From Rhodospirillales bacterium (lineage in GTDB: Bacteria; Pseudomonadota; Alphaproteobacteria; Reyranellales; Reyranellaceae): a stretch of 64,000 nt of DNA. The translations under genes and the position numbers were made by a program. The notes under the pieces are model-generated. The model was not told the DNA's origin, made no database searches, and was given only the letters and a program-made list of their open reading frames with translations. The DNA lies in contig CP064988.1 in assembly GCA_016699855.1 (NCBI GenBank), forward strand, positions 1,950,501-2,014,500. Reading direction: 5' to 3'. The number at the start of each line of letters is the position of its first letter. Positions within the stretch are counted from its first letter, which is position 1. Below, piece after piece: positions 27,298 to 36,262 of the stretch.

Positions 27298-28269
27298 TCA
27301 TTCGATCTTGATCTTCGCGGTCCTCACGACCTCGCCCCAGCGCGCGATCTCCGCTTTCAGGAACGCCGCCAGCTCGTCCGGCGTGCCGCCGACCGTCTCG
27401 GCGCCGAGCTCGGCGAACTTGGCGCGCATGTCCTCCGCCTTGACGATCTTCGCGACCTCGCGGTGCAGGCGCGCGACAATGGCGGCCGGCGTGCCGGCCG
27501 GCGCCAGGAGCGCGTTCCACTCCGACATCTCGAGACCGGTCACGCCCGCCTCGGCCATGGTCGGCACGTCGGGCGCCGCCGGCGAGCGCTTGGCGCTGGT
27601 GACGCCCAGCGCGCGGACGCGGCCGGCCTTGGCGTGCGGCCAGGCCGAGCTCATGTTGCCGAAATAGAACGGCACGTGTCCGGCCGCGATGTCGACGATC
27701 GCCAGCGCGCCGCCCTTGTAGGGCACGTGCTGGATGTCGGTGCCGGTGCGCAGCTTGAACAGCTCGGCCGCGAGGTGCTGCGCCGAGCCCTGCCCCGAGG
27801 AGGCGTAGGACAGCTTGCCCGGCTGGGCCTTGGCCATCGCCACGAGCTCGGCGACGTTCTTCGCGGCGAAGCCCGGCGTCACCACCAGCAGCTCCGGCAC
27901 GACCACCAGCAGCGAGATCGCCGCGAAATCGTCCGGCGTGCGGAACGGCATCTTGGCCTGCAACGACGGATTGACCGCGTGCGCGAAGGCGCCGATCAGC
28001 AGCGTGTGCCCGTCGGGGGCCGCTTTGGCCACGAAATCGTCGCCGATCATGCCGCCCGCGCCGGGCTTGTTGTCGACCACGACGGTCTGGCCGAGCGCCT
28101 CCTGGAGCTTCGGCGCGATCAGCCGCGCCGTGGTGTCGGCGCCGCCGCCGGCCGAATACGGCACGACGATGCGCACGGGCTTGGTCGGGTACTCCTGCGC
28201 CCGCGCCAACGCGCCGGCGACGCCCGTCGCCAGCGCGCCGCCGAGCAGCGCGCGTCGTTCGATCCGCAT
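27298..28269 (-). CDS. Bug/TctC-family tripartite tricarboxylate transporter substrate-binding protein
   Basis: A 323-residue periplasmic binding protein with a Tat-like signal (ERRALLGG, cleavage after ARA). Family hallmarks are YPTKPVRIVVPYSAGGGAD, LGQTVVVDNKPGAGGMIG, PDGHTLLIG and HVPYKGGALAIVDIAAGHV. It is one of three Bug proteins in the window; none has adjacent tctA/tctB permease genes. It lies 75 bases downstream of the amidase gene on the same strand, so it could bind an amide or the acid released by that enzyme. That link is inferred from position. Confidence 0.9.
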   Translation of the reverse strand: MRIERRALLGGALATGVAGALARAQEYPTKPVRIVVPYSAGGGADTTARLIAPKLQEALGQTVVVDNKPGAGGMIGDDFVAKAAPDGHTLLIGAFAHAVNPSLQAKMPFRTPDDFAAISLLVVVPELLVVTPGFAAKNVAELVAMAKAQPGKLSYASSGQGSAQHLAAELFKLRTGTDIQHVPYKGGALAIVDIAAGHVPFYFGNMSSAWPHAKAGRVRALGVTSAKRSPAAPDVPTMAEAGVTGLEMSEWNALLAPAGTPAAIVARLHREVAKIVKAEDMRAKFAELGAETVGGTPDELAAFLKAEIARWGEVVRTAKIKIE

Positions 28270-28343
28270 GACGTCCTCCCGCGTTCCTTGATTCCGGCCA
28301 GCCTATCGCGGATGGCCGCCCGCCGGTATCGCGCGATCGTCGG

Positions 28344-29759
28344 CTACAGCGGCGGACGGCGGCGGTGGTGCGACGTGGCGCGCTGGAAGGCGTGCCCGGC
28401 GCGCAGGATCGCGGCCTCGTCCATGGGACGGCCGACGATCTGGAATCCGACCGGCATGCCCTCGGCCGTCGCGCCGCCCGGCAGCGTCAATGTCGGGCTA
28501 CCGCTCATGTCGAACGGCGCGGTGAAGCGCATGCGCCGGTAGCGCGCCGCCAGCGCGTCGGCCGGCGACAGCCGCTCGGTGCGCTCGCGCATCAGCTCCA
28601 GCGTCGGCGCGGCCTCGTCCATCACCGGCGCCAGCAGCAGATCGACCCGCGTGAACAGGCGCGCCAGCGCGCCGGTGTAGCGCGCCCGCCGCATCTGCAT
28701 CGCGTGCATCTCCATGCCGTCCACGGCGCGGCCGGTGCGCAGCAGACCCGCCAGCACCGGACCGTACTCGGCCTCGCGCGCCGGAAACGTGGCGGCGTGG
28801 ACCACGGCGGCCTCGACGCCGCACATCGGCAGCCAGTCGCGCACGACCTCGTCGGGCGCCGGCAGCGACACGTCGACGATCTCGGCGCCGAGCCCGCCGA
28901 GGACGCGGGCGCCCTCCTCCACCGCGGCGACGAAGTTCGAATCCGAGGCGACCGCGTTGCCGCCGCGGTCGATGCCGATGCGCAGGCCACGCACGCCGCC
29001 GTCGATGGCGCCGAGATAGTCGGGCACCGCGTCCTGAACCGCCGTCGGATCGTCGGCATCGGCGCCGGCCAATATCCCGAGCATCGCCGCGGCGTCGATC
29101 GCGGAGCGGCACATCGGCCCGACATGGTCCAGCGACTCGCCCAGCGCGAAGACGCCGTGGCGGCTGACGCGGCCCCAGGTCGGCTTCAGGCCGGTGACGT
29201 TGTTCATGGTCGAGGGGAAGCGGATCGAGCCGCCGGTGTCGGTGCCCAGCGAGCCGAAACAAAGCCCGGCCGCCGTCGCCACGCCGGACCCGGACGACGA
29301 CACGCCGGTCCAGTGCGCCGCGCTCCACGGGTTGACCGGCGGATCGATCGAGGGATGGTGCTGGCCGAAAGCGCCCTCGGTGAGCTGGAGCTTGCCGAGC
29401 AGGACGGTGCCGGCGTCGCGCAGGCGCGTGACGACCGTGGCGTCGTGGCCGGGCCGGAAATCGCGGTGGATCGCCATGCCGCCGGCGGTCGGAATCCCCT
29501 TGGTGAAGCACAGATCCTTCACCGCGATCGGCACGCCGTGCAGCGGCCCGCGCCTATCGCCGCGCGCCAGTTCGGCGTCTGCCCGCGCCGCCTGCCCCAG
29601 CGCCAGATCGGCGGTGAGCGTCGCGTAGGCCTTCAGCCGCGGCGCCAGCGCCTCGATGCGCGCCAGTTGCGCGCGCGTCGCCTCGACCGACGACACCTCG
29701 CGCGCCGCGATCCGCCGCCCGATCTCGACGGCGTCCATGTAGTGGAGGTCGGTGTCCAT
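28344..29759 (-). CDS. Amidase-signature-family amidase
   Basis: A 471-residue amidase. The Ser-cisSer-Lys triad is visible: Lys in PIAVKDLCFTKG, the glycine/serine-rich VSSSGSGVATAAG and the nucleophile region GTDTGGSIRFPSTMNNVTG. The length is normal for the family, which includes GatA, indoleacetamide hydrolase and aryl-amidases. Lack of a gatB/gatC neighbour argues against the tRNA amidotransferase. The ATG at 29759 was chosen; a GTG three bases upstream has slightly better spacing to AGGGA. It starts 18 bases past the stop of the cyclase gene. Confidence 0.87.
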   Translation of the reverse strand: MDTDLHYMDAVEIGRRIAAREVSSVEATRAQLARIEALAPRLKAYATLTADLALGQAARADAELARGDRRGPLHGVPIAVKDLCFTKGIPTAGGMAIHRDFRPGHDATVVTRLRDAGTVLLGKLQLTEGAFGQHHPSIDPPVNPWSAAHWTGVSSSGSGVATAAGLCFGSLGTDTGGSIRFPSTMNNVTGLKPTWGRVSRHGVFALGESLDHVGPMCRSAIDAAAMLGILAGADADDPTAVQDAVPDYLGAIDGGVRGLRIGIDRGGNAVASDSNFVAAVEEGARVLGGLGAEIVDVSLPAPDEVVRDWLPMCGVEAAVVHAATFPAREAEYGPVLAGLLRTGRAVDGMEMHAMQMRRARYTGALARLFTRVDLLLAPVMDEAAPTLELMRERTERLSPADALAARYRRMRFTAPFDMSGSPTLTLPGGATAEGMPVGFQIVGRPMDEAAILRAGHAFQRATSHHRRRPPL

Positions 29760-29777
29760 CACTTGTGATTCCCTTCT

Positions 29778-31577
29778 CTATTCCGCGACGCCGGCGGCGA
29801 GGCGCAGCAGCTTCAGCGAGCGTTCGCGGTCGGCGGGGCGCACCAGCGCCGAGAAGCCGGCGAGGCGCTGCTCCAGCCATTGCGGCGCGATGCGGCGGAT
29901 CCGCTCGATCTCGGCGGCGGCGCGCGCCAGGTCGCCGAGCCCGGCGTGGTTGAGGGCGAGGTAGTGCAGGATCGGCGCGTAGTCCGGCTGCTGGCGCTTG
30001 CCCAGCGTGCCCCACTCGACGCCGGCGGCGTAGTCGCCGTCGACGAAGGCGCCGGCGCACAGGCAGGTGTAGACGTTGTACTGCTGCGGATCGCGCGGGC
30101 TCAGCCGCAGCGCCTCGCGCAGATGGCCCTTCCCCGCGGCGGTGTCGCCGGACGCGACCTCGGCCCAGCCCAGCGCGACCAGCGTGCCGACGTCGTTGGG
30201 GTTCTGGCGCCACGCCTCCTGCATGTCGTCCAGCGCCTCGTCGAAGCGCTGCGCCAGCCAGAGCGCCGCGCCCTTGTAGACGTGCGCCATGTACTGCGCG
30301 CGGTCGATCTCCAGCGCGCGCCTTCCGGCGTCGATGGTGCGCTCGATCATCGTCTCGAGCGGCCCGCCGGTGCGGAAATTGGCGTGCTGCCAGCAGGCGA
30401 AGGCGATCGTCGTCCAGGCGCGCGCGCAGCGCGGATCGAGCGCGATGGCCGCCTCGGCCTGGGCGATCGCGCGGTCGCGCAGGCCGGCGTCGACTCGCAC
30501 GTAGGCCTGCATGGCGTCGGCCCAAGCGCCCAGCGCCATCTCGTAGGCGCCGAAATGCGCCGGCCGCTGGCGGCGCACGGTCGCCACCTCGGCCGCCTCG
30601 ACCTCCGGCGCCACGGCCGCGACGATGCGGCGGGTGATGTCCTCCTGGACGTCGAACACGTCCTCGACGACGCAGTCGTAGCGCTCGGCCCAGAGATGCG
30701 CGCCGCTGGCGGCGTCGACCAGCTGGGCGTTGATGCGGGCGCGCTTGCCGGACATGCGGACGCTGCCCTCCAGCGCGTAGCGCACGCCCAGCTCGCGCGC
30801 GACCTGGCGCACGTCGACGGCGCGGCCCTTGTACGTGAAGGCGCTGTTGCGCGCGATCACGAACAGCGAGGCGAAGCGCGACAGCTCGGTGGTGACGTCC
30901 TCGCACATGCCGTCGACGAAGGCGTCGCGGGCGGGGTCGCGGTCGAGGTTGTCGAACGGCAGCACGACGATCGAGGGCCGCGACGGCGCGTCGGACTCGA
31001 CGGCGGCCGGCGCCGGGCGCGCCGCCGGCGCCGTCGACCAGTCGACGCTCCACACCCGCAGCGGCCGCGCGATGTTGCGCACGCCGCGCCAGCCGAGGTC
31101 GCGCAGCGGGCGCTCGAACTTGCCGGCGACGTCCTCGCGCACGCGGTCCGACACCAGGATGCCGCCGGGCTCGGCCAGCCCCTGCAGGCGGGCCGCCACG
31201 TTGATGCCGTCGCCGAAGATGTCGTCGCCGTCGACCACGACGTCGGCGACGTTGATGCCGACGCGCAGCGCCACGCGCCGCTCCGCCGGCACGCCCGCGC
31301 CACCGGCGGTGACGCCCTCCTGGATCTCGACCGCGCAGCGCACGGCGTCCACCGCCGACTCGAACTCCATCAACGCCGAGTCGCCGGCGGTCTTCACGAC
31401 GCGGCCGCCATGGCGCGACACCGCCGGCTTCACGACGTTGACGTAGATGCCGGCGACCGCCGACAGCGTCGTCGTCTCGTCGGCCTCGACCATGCGGCTG
31501 AAGCCGACGACGTCGGCGCTCACGATCGCGCTGAGCCGGCGCTTCACCGGCGTCGGGGGCGTCTCAGGGGGCGCCAC
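29778..31577 (-). CDS. Class III adenylate/guanylate cyclase with TolB-like and TPR regions
   Basis: A 599-residue protein. Residues 12-180 are a class III cyclase domain: RLSAIVSADVVGFSRMVE and KTAGDSALMEFES supply the two metal-binding aspartates, and GDDIFGDGINVAARLQ the dimer/transition-state region. About 200-330 is a TolB-like segment (IVVLPFDNLDRDP, ELGVRYALEGSVR), and the C-terminus has TPR-type helices. This is a common rhizobial/rhodospirilloid architecture. Product (cAMP or cGMP) and activity are unproven. The GTG start is preceded by GAGG, which lies inside the 55-bp repeat at 31585-31639. The cNMP-binding antiporter in the same window is a possible but unproven target. Confidence 0.85.
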   Translation of the reverse strand: MAPPETPPTPVKRRLSAIVSADVVGFSRMVEADETTTLSAVAGIYVNVVKPAVSRHGGRVVKTAGDSALMEFESAVDAVRCAVEIQEGVTAGGAGVPAERRVALRVGINVADVVVDGDDIFGDGINVAARLQGLAEPGGILVSDRVREDVAGKFERPLRDLGWRGVRNIARPLRVWSVDWSTAPAARPAPAAVESDAPSRPSIVVLPFDNLDRDPARDAFVDGMCEDVTTELSRFASLFVIARNSAFTYKGRAVDVRQVARELGVRYALEGSVRMSGKRARINAQLVDAASGAHLWAERYDCVVEDVFDVQEDITRRIVAAVAPEVEAAEVATVRRQRPAHFGAYEMALGAWADAMQAYVRVDAGLRDRAIAQAEAAIALDPRCARAWTTIAFACWQHANFRTGGPLETMIERTIDAGRRALEIDRAQYMAHVYKGAALWLAQRFDEALDDMQEAWRQNPNDVGTLVALGWAEVASGDTAAGKGHLREALRLSPRDPQQYNVYTCLCAGAFVDGDYAAGVEWGTLGKRQQPDYAPILHYLALNHAGLGDLARAAAEIERIRRIAPQWLEQRLAGFSALVRPADRERSLKLLRLAAGVAE

Positions 31578-31584
31578 GGAAGGT

Positions 31585-31639
31585 CCTCACATCGTCGCGC
31601 CGATCTTCCACGGCTCGAACTCGTCGTCGCCGATGCCCA
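31585..31639. repeat. 55-bp direct repeat, left copy (duplicated 3' end of altronase gene)
   Basis: Identical to 32501-32555. It encodes, on the minus strand, MGIGDDEFEPWKIGATM and its stop codon, the last 17 residues (after the first) of the gene at 32503-34014. It is now detached from that gene and supplies the ribosome site of the cyclase gene. Confidence 0.9.
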
Positions 31640-31772
31640 TTGCAGAAAATTCCATCGGCCTGAAAGGGGCCGCGTCGCCCGATGACATCTCGAGCACATG
31701 AACGTGGCAACATAGGCGGGATGCGCCGCCAAGGCAGCCGGCGGGCGTCAGCTTCCGGCGCGGGCGCGGAAC

Positions 31773-32492
31773 CTAAAGGCACGTCGAGTTCCATGAAGCT
31801 TCGTGTGTGCGAACCGGGGCAAAATCCAATCGAACGGTGAACTTAACGCGACAGAGACCAGTAGGGGTCACTGAGGTCCCGCGTCTCCGCCATGCCACCC
31901 AGCCAAGATCCGTAGTGCATTCGAATGTCTTAGGCGAACTACCGGTCGACTTGCACTCGAACTCCGACCTCTTCAAGACGGCTCTAAGCTCGGCGCCACT
32001 CATCGTCGAGACGCTGGCCTGCCATCGATCCTTGAGGACGCTATCCGACACCGGGGGATCGCTATCGACATCGCGGAGCAGAGCCGGGAAAGAAAATATG
32101 GAGGCAGCCTGCCTCTCGCTCAACACGAAACACGCGCCACGTTCGAGCTCGCGCGCCCGTCCCTGCGCTGGCTGCCGGGCGCTATCGATCCGCGAAGCGC
32201 AGAATGACGCCAGCTCATAGATCAAGCCTTCACTGCCACCGTTGAACGTGGATTGCGGAGGTATTCCTGTCCTAGCGATCACTCGACTGGCGCACTCAGG
32301 CGACAGCAACTTCATGCTTTCGACCGAACGAAACGGTGTCGCGCTTCCAAGACCGGAGCAAACGCCGAAGAGACCGTCGCGGACCTCTTCCATCGTGTCC
32401 CAGTCACCCTGCTTGGCAAGCGCCTCACCTAGTCCGACCACGCAAGAAAGGGCGACCGCGATTCCATGCCGAACGTAGGATCGTGCGTACAT
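31773..32492 (-). CDS. Hypothetical exported cysteine-containing protein on an inserted segment
   Basis: I do not recognise this 239-residue protein. It has a plausible Sec signal (HGIAVALSCVVGLGEALA), seven cysteines in the mature part (CSG, PEC, SFC, GAC, FEC, FEC, GLC/TC region) and no obvious domain. Its DNA is visibly less GC-rich than all neighbours and uses A/T-ending codons freely. It lies inside an 861-bp segment bounded by the 55-bp direct repeats, so it was probably acquired. The ATG at 32492 follows GAGGG, and the altronase stop codon is ten bases upstream, so it is likely read through from that gene. The 133 bases between its stop and the left repeat hold no gene that I can see. 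Confidence 0.65.
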   Translation of the reverse strand: MYARSYVRHGIAVALSCVVGLGEALAKQGDWDTMEEVRDGLFGVCSGLGSATPFRSVESMKLLSPECASRVIARTGIPPQSTFNGGSEGLIYELASFCASRIDSARQPAQGRARELERGACFVLSERQAASIFSFPALLRDVDSDPPVSDSVLKDRWQASVSTMSGAELRAVLKRSEFECKSTGSSPKTFECTTDLGWVAWRRRGTSVTPTGLCRVKFTVRLDFAPVRTHEASWNSTCL

Positions 32493-32500
32493 CGACAGAC

Positions 32501-32555
32501 CCTCACATCGTCGCGCCGATCTTCCACGGCTCGAACTCGTCGTCGCCGATGCCCA
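32501..32555. repeat. 55-bp direct repeat, right copy (3' end of altronase gene)
   Basis: The copy in place at the end of the gene at 32503-34014; identical to 31585-31639, 916 bp away. The repeat boundaries are sharp on both sides. Confidence 0.9.
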
Positions 32556-34014
32556 GCGCCTCGCTCTTGGTCTTCTCGCCGGACGCCACCCGCAGGACCA
32601 GGTCGAAGATCGCGCGGCCGGATTCCTGGATCGACTCGTCGCCGTCGACGATGGTGCCGCAGTTGATGTCCATGTCGTCGGTCATGCGGCGGTAGAGCGC
32701 GGTGTTGGTCGCGAGCTTGATCGACGGCGTGGGCTTGCAGCCGAACACGCTGCCGCGGCCGGTGGTGAAGCACAGCACGTTGGCGCCGCCGGCCACCTGG
32801 CCGGTCGCCGACACCGGATCGTAGCCGGGCGAATCCATGTAGACGAAACCCTTGGCGGTGATCGGCTCGGCGTATTTGTAGACGTCGACGAGATTCGTGG
32901 TGCCGCCCTTGGCGACGGCGCCCAGCGACTTCTCGAGGATCGTCGTCAGGCCGCCGGCCTTGTTGCCCGGCGACGGGTTGTTGTTCATCTCGCCGCCGGT
33001 GCGCGCGCAATGGTCCTCCCACCATTTGATGCGCTCGACGATCTTCTCGCCCACCTCGCGGCTGGCGGCGCGGCGCGTCAGCAGATGCTCGGCGCCGTAG
33101 ATCTCCGGCGTCTCCGACAGCACGGCCGAGCCGCCGTTGCGCACCAGCAGGTCGACGGCGGCGCCGAGCGCCGGGTTGGCCGAGATGCCGGAATAGCCGT
33201 CCGAGCCGCCGCATTGCAGCGCCAGGATCAGCTCACCGGCCGGGATCGGCTCGCGCCGCACCGCGTTCGCCTCGGGCAGGATCTCCTTGAGGAAGCCGAC
33301 GGCGCGACCGACCGTCTTGGCCACGCCGCCCTCCTCCTGGATCGCCATCGGGATCAGCTTCGGGCCCTCCTTCAGGCCCTCGGCGTGCATGAGGCCGGCG
33401 ATCTGGTTGGTCTCGCAGCCGAGGCCGAGCACGACGACGGCGGCCATGTTGGGATGGCGCGTGTAGCCCGCGAGCGTGCGGCGCAGCACGTCCATCTCCA
33501 GTCCCGACGCCGCCATGCCGCAGCCGCCGCCATGGGTCAACGGCACGACGCCGTCGATGTTGGGGTAGGCCTCGAGCAGCGGCGCCAGCTTGCTGGCGAT
33601 CATCCGGCTGGTCGCGGCCGAGCAGTTCACGGTGGTGACGATGCCGACGTAGTTGCGCGTCGCGGCGCGGCCGTCGGCGCGGCGGTAGCCCTGGAACGTC
33701 GCGGGATCGGCGACGTAGTCGGTCGGGCGCGAATCGGCGCAGAACGCGTAGTCGCGCTCGAAATCGCCCATGACGCAGTTGTGCGTGTGCACGTGGGTGC
33801 CGGCCGGCAGATCGTCGGTCGCGAAGCCGATGATCTGGTTGTACTTGCGGATCGGCGCGCCTCTGGCGATCGCCGTCGTCGAGGCCTTGTGGCCGGGCGG
33901 CACGCGCTGGGCCACGGCGACCCCCGGCTCGATCTCGGTGCCGGGCAGCAGGTCCATGCGCGCGACGACGACGTTGTCGGCGGCATGCAGGCGGATGACG
34001 AGCGGCGCGGCCAT
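32503..34014 (-). CDS. UxaA/GarD-family dehydratase (altronate/galactarate dehydratase-like)
   Basis: A 503-residue hydro-lyase. The N-terminal ~80 residues form the SAF-type domain (RLHAADNVVVAR, GTHVHTHNCVMGDF). The main domain has NYVGIVTTVNCSAATSR, LTHGGGCGM and VVLGLGCETNQI, whose cysteines are the predicted iron ligands. LQCGGSDGYSGISANPA, NNNPSPGNKAGGLTTILEKS and TTGRGSVFGCKPTPSIK follow. This is the full-length two-domain arrangement. Family members dehydrate sugar acids such as D-altronate or D-galactarate to 2-keto-3-deoxy acids. No other hexuronate genes are nearby, so the substrate is uncertain. The ATG at 34014 follows GGAGGT. Confidence 0.88.
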   Translation of the reverse strand: MAAPLVIRLHAADNVVVARMDLLPGTEIEPGVAVAQRVPPGHKASTTAIARGAPIRKYNQIIGFATDDLPAGTHVHTHNCVMGDFERDYAFCADSRPTDYVADPATFQGYRRADGRAATRNYVGIVTTVNCSAATSRMIASKLAPLLEAYPNIDGVVPLTHGGGCGMAASGLEMDVLRRTLAGYTRHPNMAAVVVLGLGCETNQIAGLMHAEGLKEGPKLIPMAIQEEGGVAKTVGRAVGFLKEILPEANAVRREPIPAGELILALQCGGSDGYSGISANPALGAAVDLLVRNGGSAVLSETPEIYGAEHLLTRRAASREVGEKIVERIKWWEDHCARTGGEMNNNPSPGNKAGGLTTILEKSLGAVAKGGTTNLVDVYKYAEPITAKGFVYMDSPGYDPVSATGQVAGGANVLCFTTGRGSVFGCKPTPSIKLATNTALYRRMTDDMDINCGTIVDGDESIQESGRAIFDLVLRVASGEKTKSEALGIGDDEFEPWKIGATM

Positions 34015-34276
34015 GGCGGGACCTCCGGGACCTGGGGCGGCGCACTCTAGCGCGGCCACCGGCCGAGCGGCCAGCGGCGACGCGGCGCCGGTCATCCGCC
34101 GGGCCTTTGCCGGCCCGGACGGGGCGAAGCCGGACGACGCGCGTCCGCCCCCGGCGTCCCCGCCGAGGGGGCAACCCAGCTACGTGTACCCTGACAATTT
34201 CTGAGTCGAACGGGTCGACGAAGTCGCTATTTTCGGCGCCGTCGACAAGCCGCGAAGCGGCGGAGGGAACACGGCG

Positions 34277-35134
34277 ATGGACACGATCACCTTCTTCGAG
34301 GGCAAGTGGCACGACGGCAGCCCCAATCTGATGGGCCCGCGCGACCACGCCTTCTGGCTGTCGTCGATCGTGTTCGACGGCGGCCGCGCCTACGACGGCT
34401 GCGGCCCCGACCTCGACCTGCACTCCGCCCGCGTCGTGCGCTCGGCGCGCGCGCTGGGCCTCAATCCGACCAAGACGGCCGCGGAGATCCTCGAGCTCAG
34501 CAAGGAGGGGGTGCGCAAGTTCGGCCCCACGGCCGAGCTCTACGTGCGGCCGATGTTCTGGGCGACGAAGGGCGGCGCCGGGCCGATCTCGGTCGATCCC
34601 GACAGCGTCAAATTCTGCCTGTGCATCTACGTGGCGCCGATGCCGAAGGCCGGCAGCCTCACCCTGGGCCTGTGCCGCACCATCCGCCGGCCGACGCCGG
34701 AGACCGCGCCGACCGACGCCAAGGCGTCGTGCCTCTACCCCAATTCCAGCCGCGGCGTCGCCGAGGTGCTGAAGCGCGGCTTCCTCAACGGCGTCGTGCT
34801 CGACGCCATGGGCAACGTCGCGGAGACCTGCAGCTCCAATCTGTTCCTGGTGAAGGACGGCGTGGTCGTCACGCCGGTGGCCAACGGCTCGTTCCTCGCC
34901 GGAATCACGCGCAACCGCGCCATCGACCTGCTGCGCCGGTCCGGCGCCACGGTGGTCGAGCGCACCGTCACGCCGGACGAGCTCGACACCGCCGACGAGA
35001 TCTTCACCACCGGCAACGCCGGCAAGGTGCAGGCCTGCACGCGCTACGAGAGCCGCGACCTGCAGCCCGGCCCGGTGGCGCGCAAGGCCGCCGAGCTCTA
35101 CCGCGACTTCGCGCAGACGCAGCGCGTGGTGTGA
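34277..35134 (+). CDS. Class IV PLP aminotransferase (branched-chain-aminotransferase-like)
   Basis: A 285-residue class IV aminotransferase. It has SSIVFDGGRAYDG near the start, ELYVRPMFWATKG, the PLP lysine in TDAKASCLYPNSSRG, VLDAMGNVAETCSSNLFLVKDG and the PLP-phosphate loop FTTGNAGKVQ. The fold matches IlvE, D-amino acid and omega-type transaminases. The Lys-Ala-Ser-Cys-Leu context differs from textbook IlvE (KxxxNY), so substrate may be unusual. The ATG follows GGAGGGAAC. It is divergent from the dehydratase gene with 262 bases between starts. Confidence 0.85.
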   Translation: MDTITFFEGKWHDGSPNLMGPRDHAFWLSSIVFDGGRAYDGCGPDLDLHSARVVRSARALGLNPTKTAAEILELSKEGVRKFGPTAELYVRPMFWATKGGAGPISVDPDSVKFCLCIYVAPMPKAGSLTLGLCRTIRRPTPETAPTDAKASCLYPNSSRGVAEVLKRGFLNGVVLDAMGNVAETCSSNLFLVKDGVVVTPVANGSFLAGITRNRAIDLLRRSGATVVERTVTPDELDTADEIFTTGNAGKVQACTRYESRDLQPGPVARKAAELYRDFAQTQRVV

Positions 35135-35205
35135 CGCCGACGGCCTTCCCGGCGGCCACGGGCGCGCGATAGGATCGCGCGGACGGAGACTTCGGGGAGG
35201 CGGCC

Positions 35206-36144
35206 ATGACGCGGCGGGCGCGGATCACGGCGGGCGCGTTCGTCCTGTCGATCCTCGCGGCCGCCGCGGCGACGGCGCGGCCGGACGCCGACTGGGACCG
35301 CTGCCGCGGATCGGACGCGCCCGACGTGGTGATCGCGGCCTGCGGCGCGGTCATCGCCGCCGGCGCCACCAACGAGCGGCTGGCGGTGGCGCACCACAAC
35401 CGCGGCGTGGCGCACCAGCTCCAGGGCGCGCGCGGACTGGCGATCCGCGACTACGACGAGGCCATCCGCCGCGATCCCGGCGTCGCCGACAGCCACTACA
35501 ACCGCGGCCTCGTGCACGCGCTCGACGGAAGGCACGACCGCGCGCTGGCCGATTTCGACCGCGCCATCGCGCTCGATCCCGCCGTCGCCGTCTTCTACGA
35601 CGACCGCGGCCAGTCGCACTTCGCGCGCGGCGCCTACGACCTCGCGCTGGCCGACTACGACCGCGCCCTGGCGATCGATCCCGACGACGCGCGCTTCCAC
35701 GGCAACCGCGGCAACGCGCGCTACATGAAGGGCGACCTCGCGGGGGCGCTGGCGGACTACGACCGCGCCATCGCGCTGAAGGCGGACTACGCCTTCGCCT
35801 ACAACAACCGCTGCTGGGTGCGCACGGTGGCCGGCCGCGCCGGGGAGGCGCTGCGCGACTGCGACGAGTCGCTGCGGCTGGCGCCGGGCACGGCGCACGG
35901 GCTGGGCTCGCGCGCGCTGGCGCATCTGGCGCTCGGCCGCGCCTCGATGGCGCGCATCGACATCGAGGCGGCGCTGCGCGCCGGGCCGGAGGACGGCCAG
36001 CGCCACTACGTGCGCGGCATGGTGCTGCTGGCGCAGGCGCTGCCCGACGACGCCGCGCGCGCCTTCGCCGAGGCGCGCCGGCTGGCGCCGCCCGGCAAGT
36101 TCGAGCGCTGGGAGCGCGAGCTGGATCCGTTGCGGAAGCCGTAG
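35206..36144 (+). CDS. Exported TPR protein (paralog of the next gene)
   Basis: A 312-residue tetratricopeptide protein with an N-terminal signal (AGAFVLSILAAAAATA). About six TPR units occupy residues 60-280 (NRGLVHALDGRHDRALADFDRAIALDP type). The C-terminus PPGKFERWERELDPLRKP closely resembles the end of the following gene. TPR arrays mediate protein-protein contacts; no enzymatic domain is present. The ATG follows GGGGAGG. Its partner is unknown. Confidence 0.83.
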   Translation: MTRRARITAGAFVLSILAAAAATARPDADWDRCRGSDAPDVVIAACGAVIAAGATNERLAVAHHNRGVAHQLQGARGLAIRDYDEAIRRDPGVADSHYNRGLVHALDGRHDRALADFDRAIALDPAVAVFYDDRGQSHFARGAYDLALADYDRALAIDPDDARFHGNRGNARYMKGDLAGALADYDRAIALKADYAFAYNNRCWVRTVAGRAGEALRDCDESLRLAPGTAHGLGSRALAHLALGRASMARIDIEAALRAGPEDGQRHYVRGMVLLAQALPDDAARAFAEARRLAPPGKFERWERELDPLRKP

Positions 36145-36262
36145 CGCGGCGCGTGCGATTCCTCCAGCCGACGCTCGGGACGCGGCCGCTCGCGACGCGG
36201 TGGCTGCCCGCATGCGATATGCGCGTCCACGTGGTATCGTCTCCCGATTGACGGGACCCGCC

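Noticed and set aside
28344..29759. GatA subunit of the tRNA amidotransferase
   Set aside because: No gatB or gatC next to it, and its neighbours are a Bug protein and a cyclase; a general amidase is a better fit.
31640..32500. An insertion sequence or transposon between the 55-bp repeats
   Set aside because: No transposase gene, no terminal inverted repeats, and a 55-bp identical flank is too long for a target-site duplication.
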